Assembly: GCA_023362775.1 (NCBI GenBank)
Contig: JALMGJ010000002.1
Location: 106,343,981-106,407,980 of the forward strand
DNA: 64,000 nt
Direction: 5' to 3'
From: Charina bottae
Lineage: Eukaryota > Chordata > Lepidosauria > Squamata > Charinaidae
In this document: positions 20,506-29,907 of the stretch, in pieces
How the letters are laid out: each line of letters opens with the position of its first letter
Numbering within the stretch: the stretch's first letter is position 1
The notes under the pieces: generated by a model
Told to the model about the DNA's origin: nothing
What the model saw: only the letters and a program-made list of their open reading frames with translations
Database searches by the model: none
Made by a program: the position numbers and the translations under genes

Positions 20506-21660
20506 GGGGTGACTTTCACTAACACTGGATCATGAATGAATCATTTTATGAGAGCTGCAGCAAGGGCCGAAGTAAGTACCAAAAGGTTATACAAACTATT
20601 CTACCACAACGAACCATGCACTTTGACACCTATCTTGAAAGTCTTTAGGGCCAAATTAATTCCGATGATGACTTATGGAGCTGAATTATGAAGTTTAAGC
20701 AAAGCTACCCCAGTTGAACAAATTCAAACATGATTCCTGAGGCACATTTTAGGAACTGATAGGAACACGTCTGCCTCAGCAATCAGAGCAGAATTAGGCT
20801 TTTATCCTCTAAACAGTTATCTAATGACCAAAGTTTTTTCATACTGGCTGAAGATTCAATCAATGGACCCCAACAGACTCCCTAGAATCTGCCTAACTGA
20901 ACAGCTAAGCATGACACAGTCTAATACATGGGCTAGTCAACTCTATGACGTTATTTCATGTTGCGGGCTCTCTATGCAGCACTTGCTATCCAGGGCCCCC
21001 CAAGCATGGAAAATTTTTATGCAGAGAGTTATGGACATAAGTGTCCAAACTGATTTGGAGCTTTTAGCCAAAAATAGATATTTAAAGTGGCTAGCTGCTA
21101 ACAAAAACAAATTTTCAATCTGAGGAATACCTCTATAAGTTTGCCCCAACCTTTAAGAAGGGCTTTTTTCCAGAGCATGATTTGAGTTGCTGAATTCAAT
21201 GGCCAAATATGGACGCTTTCATAACATCCCATATTGTGAGAGAACTTGTACTGTATATGCAGTTCACCCAATATTGAAAATATTTCTCATATCCTGTTTA
21301 ACTGTCAACTATATGCATCCATCAGGCTTAAATATTTATCTCCATTATTGGAAAGAACTGTGTACTGGGACCCGAATTTTAGATTGTCTTATTTTCTCCA
21401 GGGCACCAATATATATATGGTACATAGAATTGCTACGTTTATACTGAAGGCTGGGGCTTTAAGATCCCAATATATTGAACAAATTGGGGTAGCCTGTAAA
21501 TCTCATCTGATTATTGTCTCTTTGTACTGTGATCACATATATATGTACCTTATTTTATTACTTTATTTTACTATTGTATCCCTGATTATGTTTTGTTAAT
21601 ATTTTAATCTTATTGTGCTATATTGATATGGTCAATTTGACTAATCAATAAAATGAGTTT

Positions 21661-22245
21661 GTTTGACTGTACTAATGACTGATGGTGAACAGGGAGGTGG
21701 AGGACTGGGGCAGCAAGCAAGCTCAGATGGAATACAATCTATGGTTCTTTTTGTAGCAATTTTTTTTCTTCCTAGTGTTTTCCTGAAGGTGCAGGTCTGT
21801 TTTTCGGATCAACCAAATGTTGATCCATTGGTTGTGACAGGAATTGACTGACTGGCTTGTCACCTGAGTCTGACATCATGGGCTGAACTGAGGACTATAG
21901 GAGTAGTTGATTCTTAGTATTCTTGAATTCTTCTCAGAGTGCCAAAGGGATTGGGAATCATACTTTAAAAATCTGTATTCAGCTGGACATAATTGTAAAA
22001 GCTAAGAGTACAATTGTAATTTGTATTCAGATGAATCCTGAGAAATTTCATCTGTGGCTTGTTAGTATCCTTATACCTTTGCTTCTTCTTTCTCAATTTT
22101 GCACTCTTTTATAATCAGTTTTGGTACTGCCAAGAACATTTCTCCTTTGCATCCATTTCTAAGACTGTATGAAAATATTTGCATATTAATTTAGTTTTCA
22201 GTTAGTTGCTCTGAGTGACATCCATATACCTCTACATGGGGGATA
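21661..22245. other. Stretch without recognised features
   Basis: No motif-bearing frame or bounded repeat is seen. The first bases are the sequence flanking the LINE-A 3' end. Confidence 0.4.
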
Positions 22246-22380
22246 AATGATAAAACTTGCATGACAACATTTCAGTGCAACCACATGACATTTTGCACTT
22301 GCATTCCATCTAATGTTGGAATGCAAGTACAAAATGCCAGAGTTGGTATCATAATATTGTGCTACATGTTTTGTCTTTTT
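22246..22380. mobile_element. Palindromic MITE-like element
   Basis: The centre TGCATTCCA...TGGAATGCA near 22313 is flanked by arms that match over at least 20 bases with one mismatch and stay similar outward to about 22246 and 22380. It has no coding content and no clear target duplication. Near-complete palindromes of 100-200 bases are typical of non-autonomous DNA transposons. Confidence 0.5.
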
Positions 22381-22487
22381 TGTCATTGTGGTTTGTACTA
22401 GGTGCCTCTGGGGGGTCAAGGAGAAGGCAAATGATGAAATGTGTGTGACAATGCACAACTTGCTAGATTTACTTTTGTACTCTCTAT

Positions 22488-22760
22488 TGTGATGGAATGT
22501 CTCTCTGAAGGGGAAGGTAGTGTTATGGAGATCACTGGACAAGAAGGAGGGGGCGCTTTCCGGGGGAGAGGTGCTTCCATAGCACGGAAGACCTTGGGCA
22601 CCCATCCAAGAGAATCAGGCCAGGCCCGCCTTAGTGTGCTTGGGATTTTTTCCCTGTGAACTGTTCTGGTAGCTTAGTTTGGTAAGATTCTGTGTAAGGT
22701 AGAAAATAAAGATCTAGAGCTAATCTCTTGGGGCTCAGCGTCCTTCACCTAGCCACAACA
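22488..22760 (+). mobile_element. Solo LTR with TCTAT target duplication
   Basis: This 273-base unit starts TGTGATGG and ends CCACAACA, flanked by TCTAT at 22483-22487 and 22761-22765. Near its 3' side it has AATAAAG and a GGCTCAGCGTCC-like U5. TG...CA ends, a 5-bp duplication and a poly(A) signal in this order fit an LTR-retrotransposon or retroviral solo LTR left by recombination. The superfamily (Gypsy or ERV) is not decided, and no internal region remains. Confidence 0.75.
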
Positions 22761-22765
22761 TCTAT

Positions 22766-25320
22766 AAAGATATGCATAATAGGCATGAAGTATATGTTTT
22801 AATGTAATGAGCCCTTAAAAAGCATGCACAATGTGATGATGTAACACTATTCTATGTATTCTATGACAGCATTAGGTTTTCTGGTTCATAGTGAAAATTA
22901 CTTATTGTCCTGTCCTGGGCCAAGTCTTAACAGATTAAAAATAATCACAGGCATATAGAAAGTTTTTGGAAATATTCCTACATTCCTTCAAGTGGTTTAT
23001 GATATAAATTCATAAAAGAAAAAAAACATAATGCAGTATTTCCATCCATTCTCACAATTATTTCACATACAAATGTATTACTTTCATTTCACTCTGTCAT
23101 TTCCTAAAGAAAATCATTATTTACTGTATTTATTCCATGTTTTATTTTAGGAATGGTGGTCTTGACTAAACTAATTGATTCTACCAGAATTTTGCCATCA
23201 AAAAATTATAAGGAAATCAAGAAACAGAGATCTAATGTGAAGTTATCAAATGCAAGGGCAAAGGGAAAATAGATGAAGCAAGACATCAGTCAGGTTTGTC
23301 GGTAAAATAAACCAGTCTTAGATTTCAAGGAAATCAGATTACAGGCACCCATTTTAATGCCCTCTAAGCCTCCCTTCTAAAGACTCCTGGCCCTACCCAT
23401 TTTGGAGTGTGTCCCACAATATGACAGGCAAAGTCTGGTGTAGCCCTCAAGAGATGAAAATTGTGCATTTCTGCCAAACAGGCAGTAAAAGAACCACTAA
23501 AACACAATTAACCCCTGACTCCAAACCCCTGACTTCCCTGACTGATTTAATAGGGAATCATGATCCCTTAAAATTTAGAGTTCAAACTGTCCCAAATGCA
23601 ACAAAAGTATAAGAACACCACCATTGTTGTATCTTGAATAGCACAGCACCAGAATAATACTCAGCTGAGCTCCTTGCAAATAGTCCTCCAAACCCTATAT
23701 TAAAAAAGTCTTCACTTATGATTTTATTGTTTGCCATTGATGAAAAGGAGATAGGAAAAATCTATTTTTTATTTAACTGAGGATCAGTTTTAATGCCCGT
23801 GAAAGCAAGGGAATAACTGCTGTGGCTTGATGCTTGAATAGCAATGGTGATATTATGATTCTCTACACAGCTGTTATACCCTGACCTGCAGTAATCCAGT
23901 TGTTCCACAGCCAAGCGAAAGCTGAAGGTCAAATTCTGAACTCTGTAGCTGAGTTAAATCCTACTGCAATCAACTATATTGTTGGAGGAAGGATTTCAGA
24001 AGGATTTCAAAAAGAAAGGAACAAGTATTTGATCATAAAATAATGTAATTATACAAAGTAGAACCAATTTTGCAATAAAAAATTGCATTACGATGCAATA
24101 ATTTTCATATAATTGAAAGTGTAAAAAATGAGGTAAATTATGAAACCAAAGCTCCACTAAATATATATATATATATGACTCCTGCTTGATGTATCTTTTT
24201 TCTTATTTTTTATTGTAGTGTGGTAGGAAGAATATTTAGAATTTATATAGTTAATGCTTTAAAGCATTATCCGTAGTATATTGCTTCAGTAAACCATCTT
24301 CTGATATATAGCCAAACAGGAAGGAGCAAAACCACCATTGTCAGCTTCTTTCAACCAGGACTCAGCAGTAATTCACAGCTCTCATGATATTCATGATTCA
24401 GCTTGACTTTTCTGCTTGACTTGGCAGAGGCCTTGCAAACAAAACTCACCTAGTTTAGAATACTGGAGACAACAATTAAGCCATACATAACAGGTGATTG
24501 CCCACTGACATGCAAAGATTCATGGACCTTATATTCACTGAGGTTTAAATTCAAATATTTTCCCCCCTACCCACCTGAATTAATGGATACTTGGCACAAT
24601 GCTTGGTGTCCTTGAGACCAAGAAGCTGTTGAAAATATACATACAGTAACAGACTGCTTTCATCTACGAATTTTGCTTTAGACAGCAAAATTTCCTGCCT
24701 CAACCTTTACACTCATGGCCAGCTCCTACCTTTACACCCTACATACTATACCTAGACCTATAATAGTTTTATGGCATTGAAAGCCACCCAAAGGTTCAGG
24801 TAAATTAGCAGGAGTACACTCCCCTCAATTCAGTTTCTGGCATTAATAATTCACCAAAGTGGCCAAACTCAGCAAAAATAACCTAGCTGAAATGGGTCCC
24901 AATAATCAGTATAATTCAAGGGACATGTGCTGAAAAATCAACATGGAGAAACTTCAAGAATGTCTCACAGTATGAGTTGGGTATATGTTATAGTATTATC
25001 TGAAGGCTACATGCTCAGGAAATCTGAGGGGGGTCTGTTTTAATCACTGTACAACTTTCCTAAAGTGCTCGCTCTCCTTTAGATTGTGCAGGACTGTGTA
25101 GAGTATCTTGCTCTAGGTTGGAGACATTGCTCTCCACCTACCCCTGAACAGAGAAAATGGATGCTTCTATTTTGGAGTGGATTACCCCTATCCAAAGCTT
25201 TTTGTATTTTCTATCTAATTTGCTAAGTTATATGGGGAACTGAATCTCATCCTCCAGATATGGAGATATGGAGGATTTTTATATGTCCCTGCTAGATGAA
25301 GTGCAACAAAGGAGGGGTCT
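22766..25320. other. Long AT-rich stretch without recognised features
   Basis: No gene or named repeat is supported. A short (AT)n run lies at 24161-24174. The small open frames here (for example 23409-23612) lack motifs. Confidence 0.45.
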
Positions 25321-25325
25321 ACTAG

Positions 25326-25392
25326 AGCGGTGTTATCAATCTCAGCAACTTTAAGATGTGTGCACTTCAACTCCCAGAATTCCCCAGCCAGC
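25326..25392 (+). mobile_element. hAT-like MITE end (fragment)
   Basis: A GGTGTTATCAATCTCAGCAA start is followed by CTTTAAGATGTGTG and ACTTCAACTCCCAGAATTCC. This pattern recurs as an end of palindromic, hAT-like short elements in squamates. Only one end is visible and the opposite end is missing. Confidence 0.4.
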
Positions 25393-26502
25393 ATGCTCAT
25401 GGACTAGAGTATCAGTAATTGTGGAATGCTTTCCACAATTATTAATTACCCATTTATTTATTTTTATAAATAAAAAAAACAAGTGTCTATCTAATTTAGG
25501 AGTTTGTGCTATTTCTTCATACACAACACTAGTATTGTTAACCATTCTTGATTCAAACCATAAATGGTGGAAATGATGGACAATTCTCTTGGCACCTGCC
25601 ATTTCTCTACCCTACTTTGAAAAAGAAATAGATTATTTTGATAATAAATTTTAATTGTTATTTAATAAATTTATTTATTTATTTATTGTTTTTTAAAAAA
25701 AACCCTACATGGGGACATAGGAATCCCCAGCTAGGTTTTCAGAGAGAGGCAAAGTGCAGTGTAGAATATTATTTATAAATTGTTTGTGTACTGCCTGACA
25801 TTACAATAGGCTTGCTATCCTTTGTTGTTAAGTGTTACAGTTCATGACAGAAACACAGTACAGCAGTCTTATGAATGTAGTGGACAGTTTTGGTAGTACC
25901 AACTTTTTAATAAATGTGGTAACACAACTTGTCAGGAAAACATTGCTGTTCTAGAATACAACATGGAAAGCTTCCATTCACAGAGTCAAACCACTGATTC
26001 ATCTGGCTTAGTATTTGAGAATGCAGATGATGAAATTGCTAGCTACCTTAATGCTATTTTGGAGGGTAAGTTAGAATACAAGTCTAATCAATCAATCAGT
26101 CAATCAATCAATATTTTTCTAGCTTTAACTGTGCAAAGCTATGTGGTCTAGTTTTCAGCTCACCCCAGACTCTGCTGTATAAATAACACTTACAAAATTG
26201 AAGTATTTTCATAACATAGTTATTTACAGAGCAGCAATACTACTTCAGCTAAAGGCTTGGTCTAAGGCAGAGTGTCTCCACTCAGAAGTAAGAAGTCATG
26301 CTGGTAACACAGTGTGGCAACTTTGATGGCATGTCACTTCTCTTTGCAGAGCTATTTCAAAGAGGCATTTTCCCAAAGTCTCAATCAAAGCAAAACGCTC
26401 CTTTGAAGTTTGAATGCCTAATAAATATAAAAAGGATGGACATGAGCAGCAAAACAATTGTAGCAAGGACTTCTGCAGCTAGAAGATTAGGCACAAGTAA
26501 TA
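25393..26502. other. AT-rich stretch without recognised features
   Basis: It includes ATTT-rich low complexity near 25670-25690 and a CAAT run near 26090-26110. The frame at 25963-26151 is discussed under rejected items. Confidence 0.45.
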
Positions 26503-26533
26503 AGCTGCTCAAAAAAATAAAGGGAACACTGAA
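26503..26533 (+). repeat. Tc1 left terminal inverted repeat
   Basis: It runs from AGCTGCTCAAAAAAATAAAG into GGAACACTGAA and pairs with 28052-28082 apart from the outer two bases. It is the transposase recognition site. Confidence 0.85.
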
Positions 26534-26759
26534 ATAAGACATCCTAGATCTGAATGAATGAAATATTCGTATTAATTACTTTGTTCATTACATAGTTGAA
26601 TGTGCTGACAACAACATCACACAAAAAGCAATGGAAATCAAATGTAAGCAACCCCTGGAGGTCTGGATGTGGAGTTACACTCAAAAATTAAAGTGGAAAA
26701 GAACACTACAGGCTGATGCAACGTTGATGTAATGTCCTTAAAACAAGTCAAAATGAGGC

Positions 26760-27785
26760 TCAGTAGTGTGTGTGGCCTCCACGTGCCTGTATGACCTCCC
26801 TACAATGCCTGGGCATGCTCCTGATGAGGTGGCGGATGGTCTCCTGAGGGATCTCCTCCCACACCTGGACTAAAGCATCCCCCAACTCCTGGACAGTCTG
26901 TGGTGCAACGTGGCGTTGGTGGATGGAGTGAGACATGATGTCCCAGATGTGCTCAATTGGATTCAGGTCTGGGGAACGAGCGGGCCAGTCCATAGCATCA
27001 ATGCCTTCATCTTGCAGGAACTGCTGGCACACTCCAGCCACATGAGGTCTAGCATTGTCTTGCATTAGGAGGAACCCAGGGCCAACCGCACCAGCATATG
27101 GTCTCACAAGGGGTCTGAGGATCTCATCTCGGTACCTAATGGCAGTCAGGCTACCTCTGGCGAGCACATGGAGGGCTGTGCAGCCCCCTAAAGAAATGCC
27201 ACCCCACACCATTACTGACCCACTGCCAAACCGGTCATGCTGGAGGATGTTGCAGGCAGCAGAACGTTCTCCACGGCGTCTCCAGACCCTGTCACGTCTG
27301 TCACATGTGCTCAGTGGGAACCTGCTTTCATCTGTGAAGAGCACAGGGCACCAGTGGCGAAGTTGCCAATCTTGGTGTTCTCTGGCAAATGCCAAACATC
27401 CTGCACGGTGTTGGGCTGTAAGCACAACCCCCACCTGTGGACGTCGGGCCCTCATACCACCCTCATGGAGTCTGTTTCTGACCGTTTGAGCAGCCACACG
27501 CACATTTGTGGCCCACTGGAGGTCATTGTGCAGGGCTCTGGCAGTGCTCCTCCTGTCCCTCCTTGCACAAAGGTGGAGGTAGCGGTCCTGCTGCTGGGTT
27601 GTTGCCCTCCTACGGCCTCCTCCACGTCTCCTGATGTACTGACCTGTCTCCTGGTAGCGCCTCCATGCTCTGGACACTACGCTGACAGACACAGCAAACC
27701 TTCTTGCCACAGCTCGCATTGATGTGCCATCCTGGATGAGCTGCACTACCTGAGCCACTTGTGTGGGTTGTAGACTCCGTCTCAT
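26760..27785 (-). CDS. Tc1-type DD34E transposase
   Basis: The start chosen is the Met at 27785 (341 residues), which gives the usual Tc1 N-terminus MRRSLQPTQ. An upstream Met at 27830 would add 15 residues of unlikely sequence. The protein cuts the element at its inverted ends and inserts it at TA. The N-terminal half has paired-type helix-turn-helix regions ([20 protein letters not shown], then RRRGGGRRR). The catalytic triad, numbered from the longer start, is Asp167 (LFTDESRF), Asp258 (MQDNARPH) and Glu293 ([10 protein letters not shown]), with exactly 34 residues between the last two. [10 protein letters not shown] is present. No stops or frameshifts occur, so the transposase could be functional. 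Length is normal for Tc1. Confidence 0.93.
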   Translation of the reverse strand: MRRSLQPTQVAQVVQLIQDGTSMRAVARRFAVSVSVVSRAWRRYQETGQYIRRRGGGRRRATTQQQDRYLHLCARRDRRSTARALHNDLQWATNVRVAAQTVRNRLHEGGMRARRPQVGVVLTAQHRAGCLAFAREHQDWQLRHWCPVLFTDESRFPLSTCDRRDRVWRRRGERSAACNILQHDRFGSGSVMVWGGISLGGCTALHVLARGSLTAIRYRDEILRPLVRPYAGAVGPGFLLMQDNARPHVAGVCQQFLQDEGIDAMDWPARSPDLNPIEHIWDIMSHSIHQRHVAPQTVQELGDALVQVWEEIPQETIRHLIRSMPRHCREVIQARGGHTHY

Positions 27786-28051
27786 GCTACCACTAGAGTG
27801 GAAGCACCGCCAGCATTCAAAAGTGACCAAACCATCAGCCAGAAAGCATAGGAACTGAGAAGTGGTCTGTGGTCACCACATGCAGATCCACTCCTTTATT
27901 GGGGATGTCTTGCTAACTGCCTATGCTTTCCGCCTGTTGTCTATTCCATGTGCACAACAGCATGTGAAATTGATTGTCAATCAGTGTTGCTACCTAAGTG
28001 GACAGTTTGATTTCACAGAAGTGTGATTGACTTGGACTTATATTGTGTTGT

Positions 28052-28082
28052 TTCAGTGTTCCCTTTATTTTTTTGAGCAGTG
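28052..28082 (-). repeat. Tc1 right terminal inverted repeat
   Basis: Read on the minus strand it begins CACTGCTCAAAAAAATAAAG and continues GGAACACTGAA. It is followed on the plus strand by the TA at 28083-28084. Confidence 0.85.
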
Positions 28083-28087
28083 TATTT

Positions 28088-29690
28088 AAGCACAAATAAC
28101 AACAGTAACAATAGCAACAATGATAATTTAAACATTCCTGAAGTAATATTTAAAGTGATATTTAGCCATGACATTGCACTGAAATATAAAAATTCCCTTC
28201 TCACCCCTATGGGTGGTATGCGTCTTCCTAAATCTCGGGTCCTCTACCAGAGGCCTGGGAGTTTGAGGGTTCTGTGCAGTATCTTAGCTGTTCCTAGCAC
28301 TGCACTCTTCTGGACAGAGAGCTCTGATGTTGCTCCTGGGATCTGTTGGAGCCACTCTCCCAGCTTAGGAGTCACAGCCCCAAGTGCTCCTACCACCACT
28401 GGGACCACTTTGGCCTTCACTTCCACATCCTCTCTAGTTCCTCCTTCAGGCCCTGGTACTTCTCCAGCTCCTCATACCCCTTCCTGATGTTGCTAACTTC
28501 TATCACCACTGCTGTCTTCTGGTCCTTGTCTACTACCACGATGTCTGGTTGACTGGCGAGTACCTACCCTTCCATCTGGATCTGAAAGTCCCACAGGGTC
28601 CTTAGTGCCTGTTGACTTTGTATAGTGCCAGCCATTCACAGATCCATGTGTGTGGCATTGAGTTGTAGGCTTTCCTGAGGTCAATCCAGCTCATATCGGT
28701 CTGTCTAGATCTTGAGTCTTGGGTGACTACTCTATCTATGAATATCTATGAGTAACTGGTGTTTTGAACCTCTGGTATTGTTCCCAATGCCCTTCTGAGC
28801 TGTGCTCATGTATTGGCCCATATGGTCCTGTAGCTTGGCGGCTATGATGCCTGATAGGACTTTCCATGTTATGGGGAAACAGGTTATTGGCCAGTAGTTG
28901 GATGGTGCTGTTCCCTTGTGGGGGTCTTTCATGATCAGCACTGTCCTTCCTTGTGTTAGCCAGTCTGGGTGGGAGCCTGCTGGTTCATCTGTGCTGCTGG
29001 GCATTCATGCACTGCTGTTAGTTTCTTTAGCCAGTAGGTGTGGATCATGTCTGGGCCAGGTGTGGTCTAGCTCTTCATGTTCTTGACCTGCTGTTGGATG
29101 TCTGCTTTATTTATTTATTTATTTATTTATATCAATCAATCAATCAATCAATCAATCAATTTATATAGACGCCCATCTCAAACCAATGACTCTGGGTGGC
29201 TAACAGTCATAAATCTAAAGTAATGGTGACTGGTTCCTGTTCTGGGAGATTGCTGTGGTCTGCTCTCAGGTCCTGCAGCCACTTGCACTGGTGTTATGTG
29301 TCTTCTGTTTCTCCCATATGTTCTTCCAGTACTGTTCAGTTTCTGCTGTTGGTGGCTCTGCTGTTACTGTGTTGTGCACTACAGTTGGGAGTACACCTTG
29401 GATGGTTCTTTGGTGAATAGGACATTTATCTTCTTGGCCTCTGCTTCTCTAGGGTATCTCCTTAGCCTGGTAGCCAGTGCTGTGAGCCTTTGTTTAGCAG
29501 TCTCTAGGACTTCAGATAGAGTCAGGCCCTTGTATTTTTTCAGTAGCCAATTCTTATCCTTCATCTCCACACACTTCTGTGGTTCCACCAGCTTACTAAC
29601 TTCTCTGCAAGTTCCTTTGATCTTAGCCTCCAACCTCATTTTCCAGGAGAGAAATGTACTGCTGTTCTTCTTGATTATGTAGGAATGAAC
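28088..29690 (-). mobile_element. R4/Dong-type LINE, internally deleted
   Basis: Minus-strand fragments run from the 5' side: an N-terminal linker (QRLTALATRLRRYPREAEA, 29379-29639), the first RT boxes (KGTAPSNYWPITC, then AQKGIGNNTRGSKHQLL, 28732-29004) and a DLRKAYNSMPHTW-like block near 28660. The next recognisable part is the restriction-like endonuclease (QPDIVVVDKDQKTAVVIEVS) and a C-terminal VVPVVVGALGAVTPKLGEWL (28244-28426). The RT active-site region and the Cys/His linker between them are missing. A CR1-like tail is inserted at about 29104-29215. Stops and shifts make it inactive. R4 elements insert with a sequence-biased endonuclease; the family assignment rests on these motifs. 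Confidence 0.75.
29104..29215 (-). mobile_element. CR1/L2-type 3' tail inside the R4 relic
   Basis: TTTA and ATCA/AATC runs (about 29108-29161) followed by GACGCCCATCTC...GACTCTGGGTGGCTAA match the antisense of the L2 tail at 60590-60650. It interrupts R4-like sequence. Confidence 0.55.
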
Positions 29691-29907
29691 TGTGTGTGTG
29701 TGTGTGTATACAGCTCGATAGTGGGCGAGGCAAGAGGCTCAGAAGAGACCCTCCCTAGTTTATTTCACTGTAAAGGAGACGGGGCCAGGAGTGCAGAGAA
29801 TTGTGCTTTCAGAATTGCAAGATTCTATCAATGTAGCTTTACAATAAAGTAGAATTAGCTCATCTGGTTGTGATTCCTATCTGGCTTACCTTGCGAGGCC
29901 GACAACA
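29691..29907 (+). mobile_element. Probable solo LTR
   Basis: The sequence after a TG run has an AATAAAG signal at about 29844, a short U5 and an end CGAGGCCGACAACA. This fits a roughly 217-base LTR. The left end lies in a GT repeat, so the exact start is uncertain. The following TGACA has no exact partner upstream (TGAAC), so the target duplication is not proven. Confidence 0.45.

Larger units (their letters stand above)
17675..21660 (+). mobile_element. LINE-A, main segment (endonuclease, RT, 3' end)
   Basis: An APE-type endonuclease region spans several frames: NIAGW, LIALHETWLP and GRASGVLAIL at 18146-18472, VLVGEFNARVGP at 18447-18710, and a VLDNICVS end at 18604-18879. The reverse transcriptase follows at 18999-20505, and a C-terminal Cys/His region (NIENISHILFNCQLY) at about 21246-21330. 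A 3' UTR with AATAAAATGAG ends near 21660. Stops and frameshifts make it non-coding. The motif style fits the I/Jockey group, possibly Vingi, but L1-like alternatives are not excluded without a search. Confidence 0.75.
26503..28082 (-). mobile_element. Complete Tc1/mariner-type transposon
   Basis: This 1580-base element has inverted ends CTGCTCAAAAAAATAAAGGG (left, from 26505) and the matching inverse at the right (ending 28082), extending to about 30 paired bases that include GAACACTGAAA. A TA dinucleotide flanks each side (26501-26502 and 28083-28084), the Tc1 target duplication. One long minus-strand frame encodes the transposase. The outermost two left bases differ (AG versus CA). The element is more GC-rich than its surroundings and lies directly beside the 3' end of the R4-type LINE. 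Completeness of both ends and the frame points to recent arrival. Confidence 0.93.

Noticed and set aside
25963..26151. 62-codon frame followed by a splice-donor-like GGTAAGT, a possible host exon
   Set aside because: No acceptor, no partner exon and no known domain. The stretch CAGAGTCAAACCACTGATTC resembles a worn interspersed repeat, and the frame ends in a CAAT run.
28080..29682. Plus-strand frames up to 135 codons
   Set aside because: They are antisense shadows of the R4-type LINE on the minus strand.
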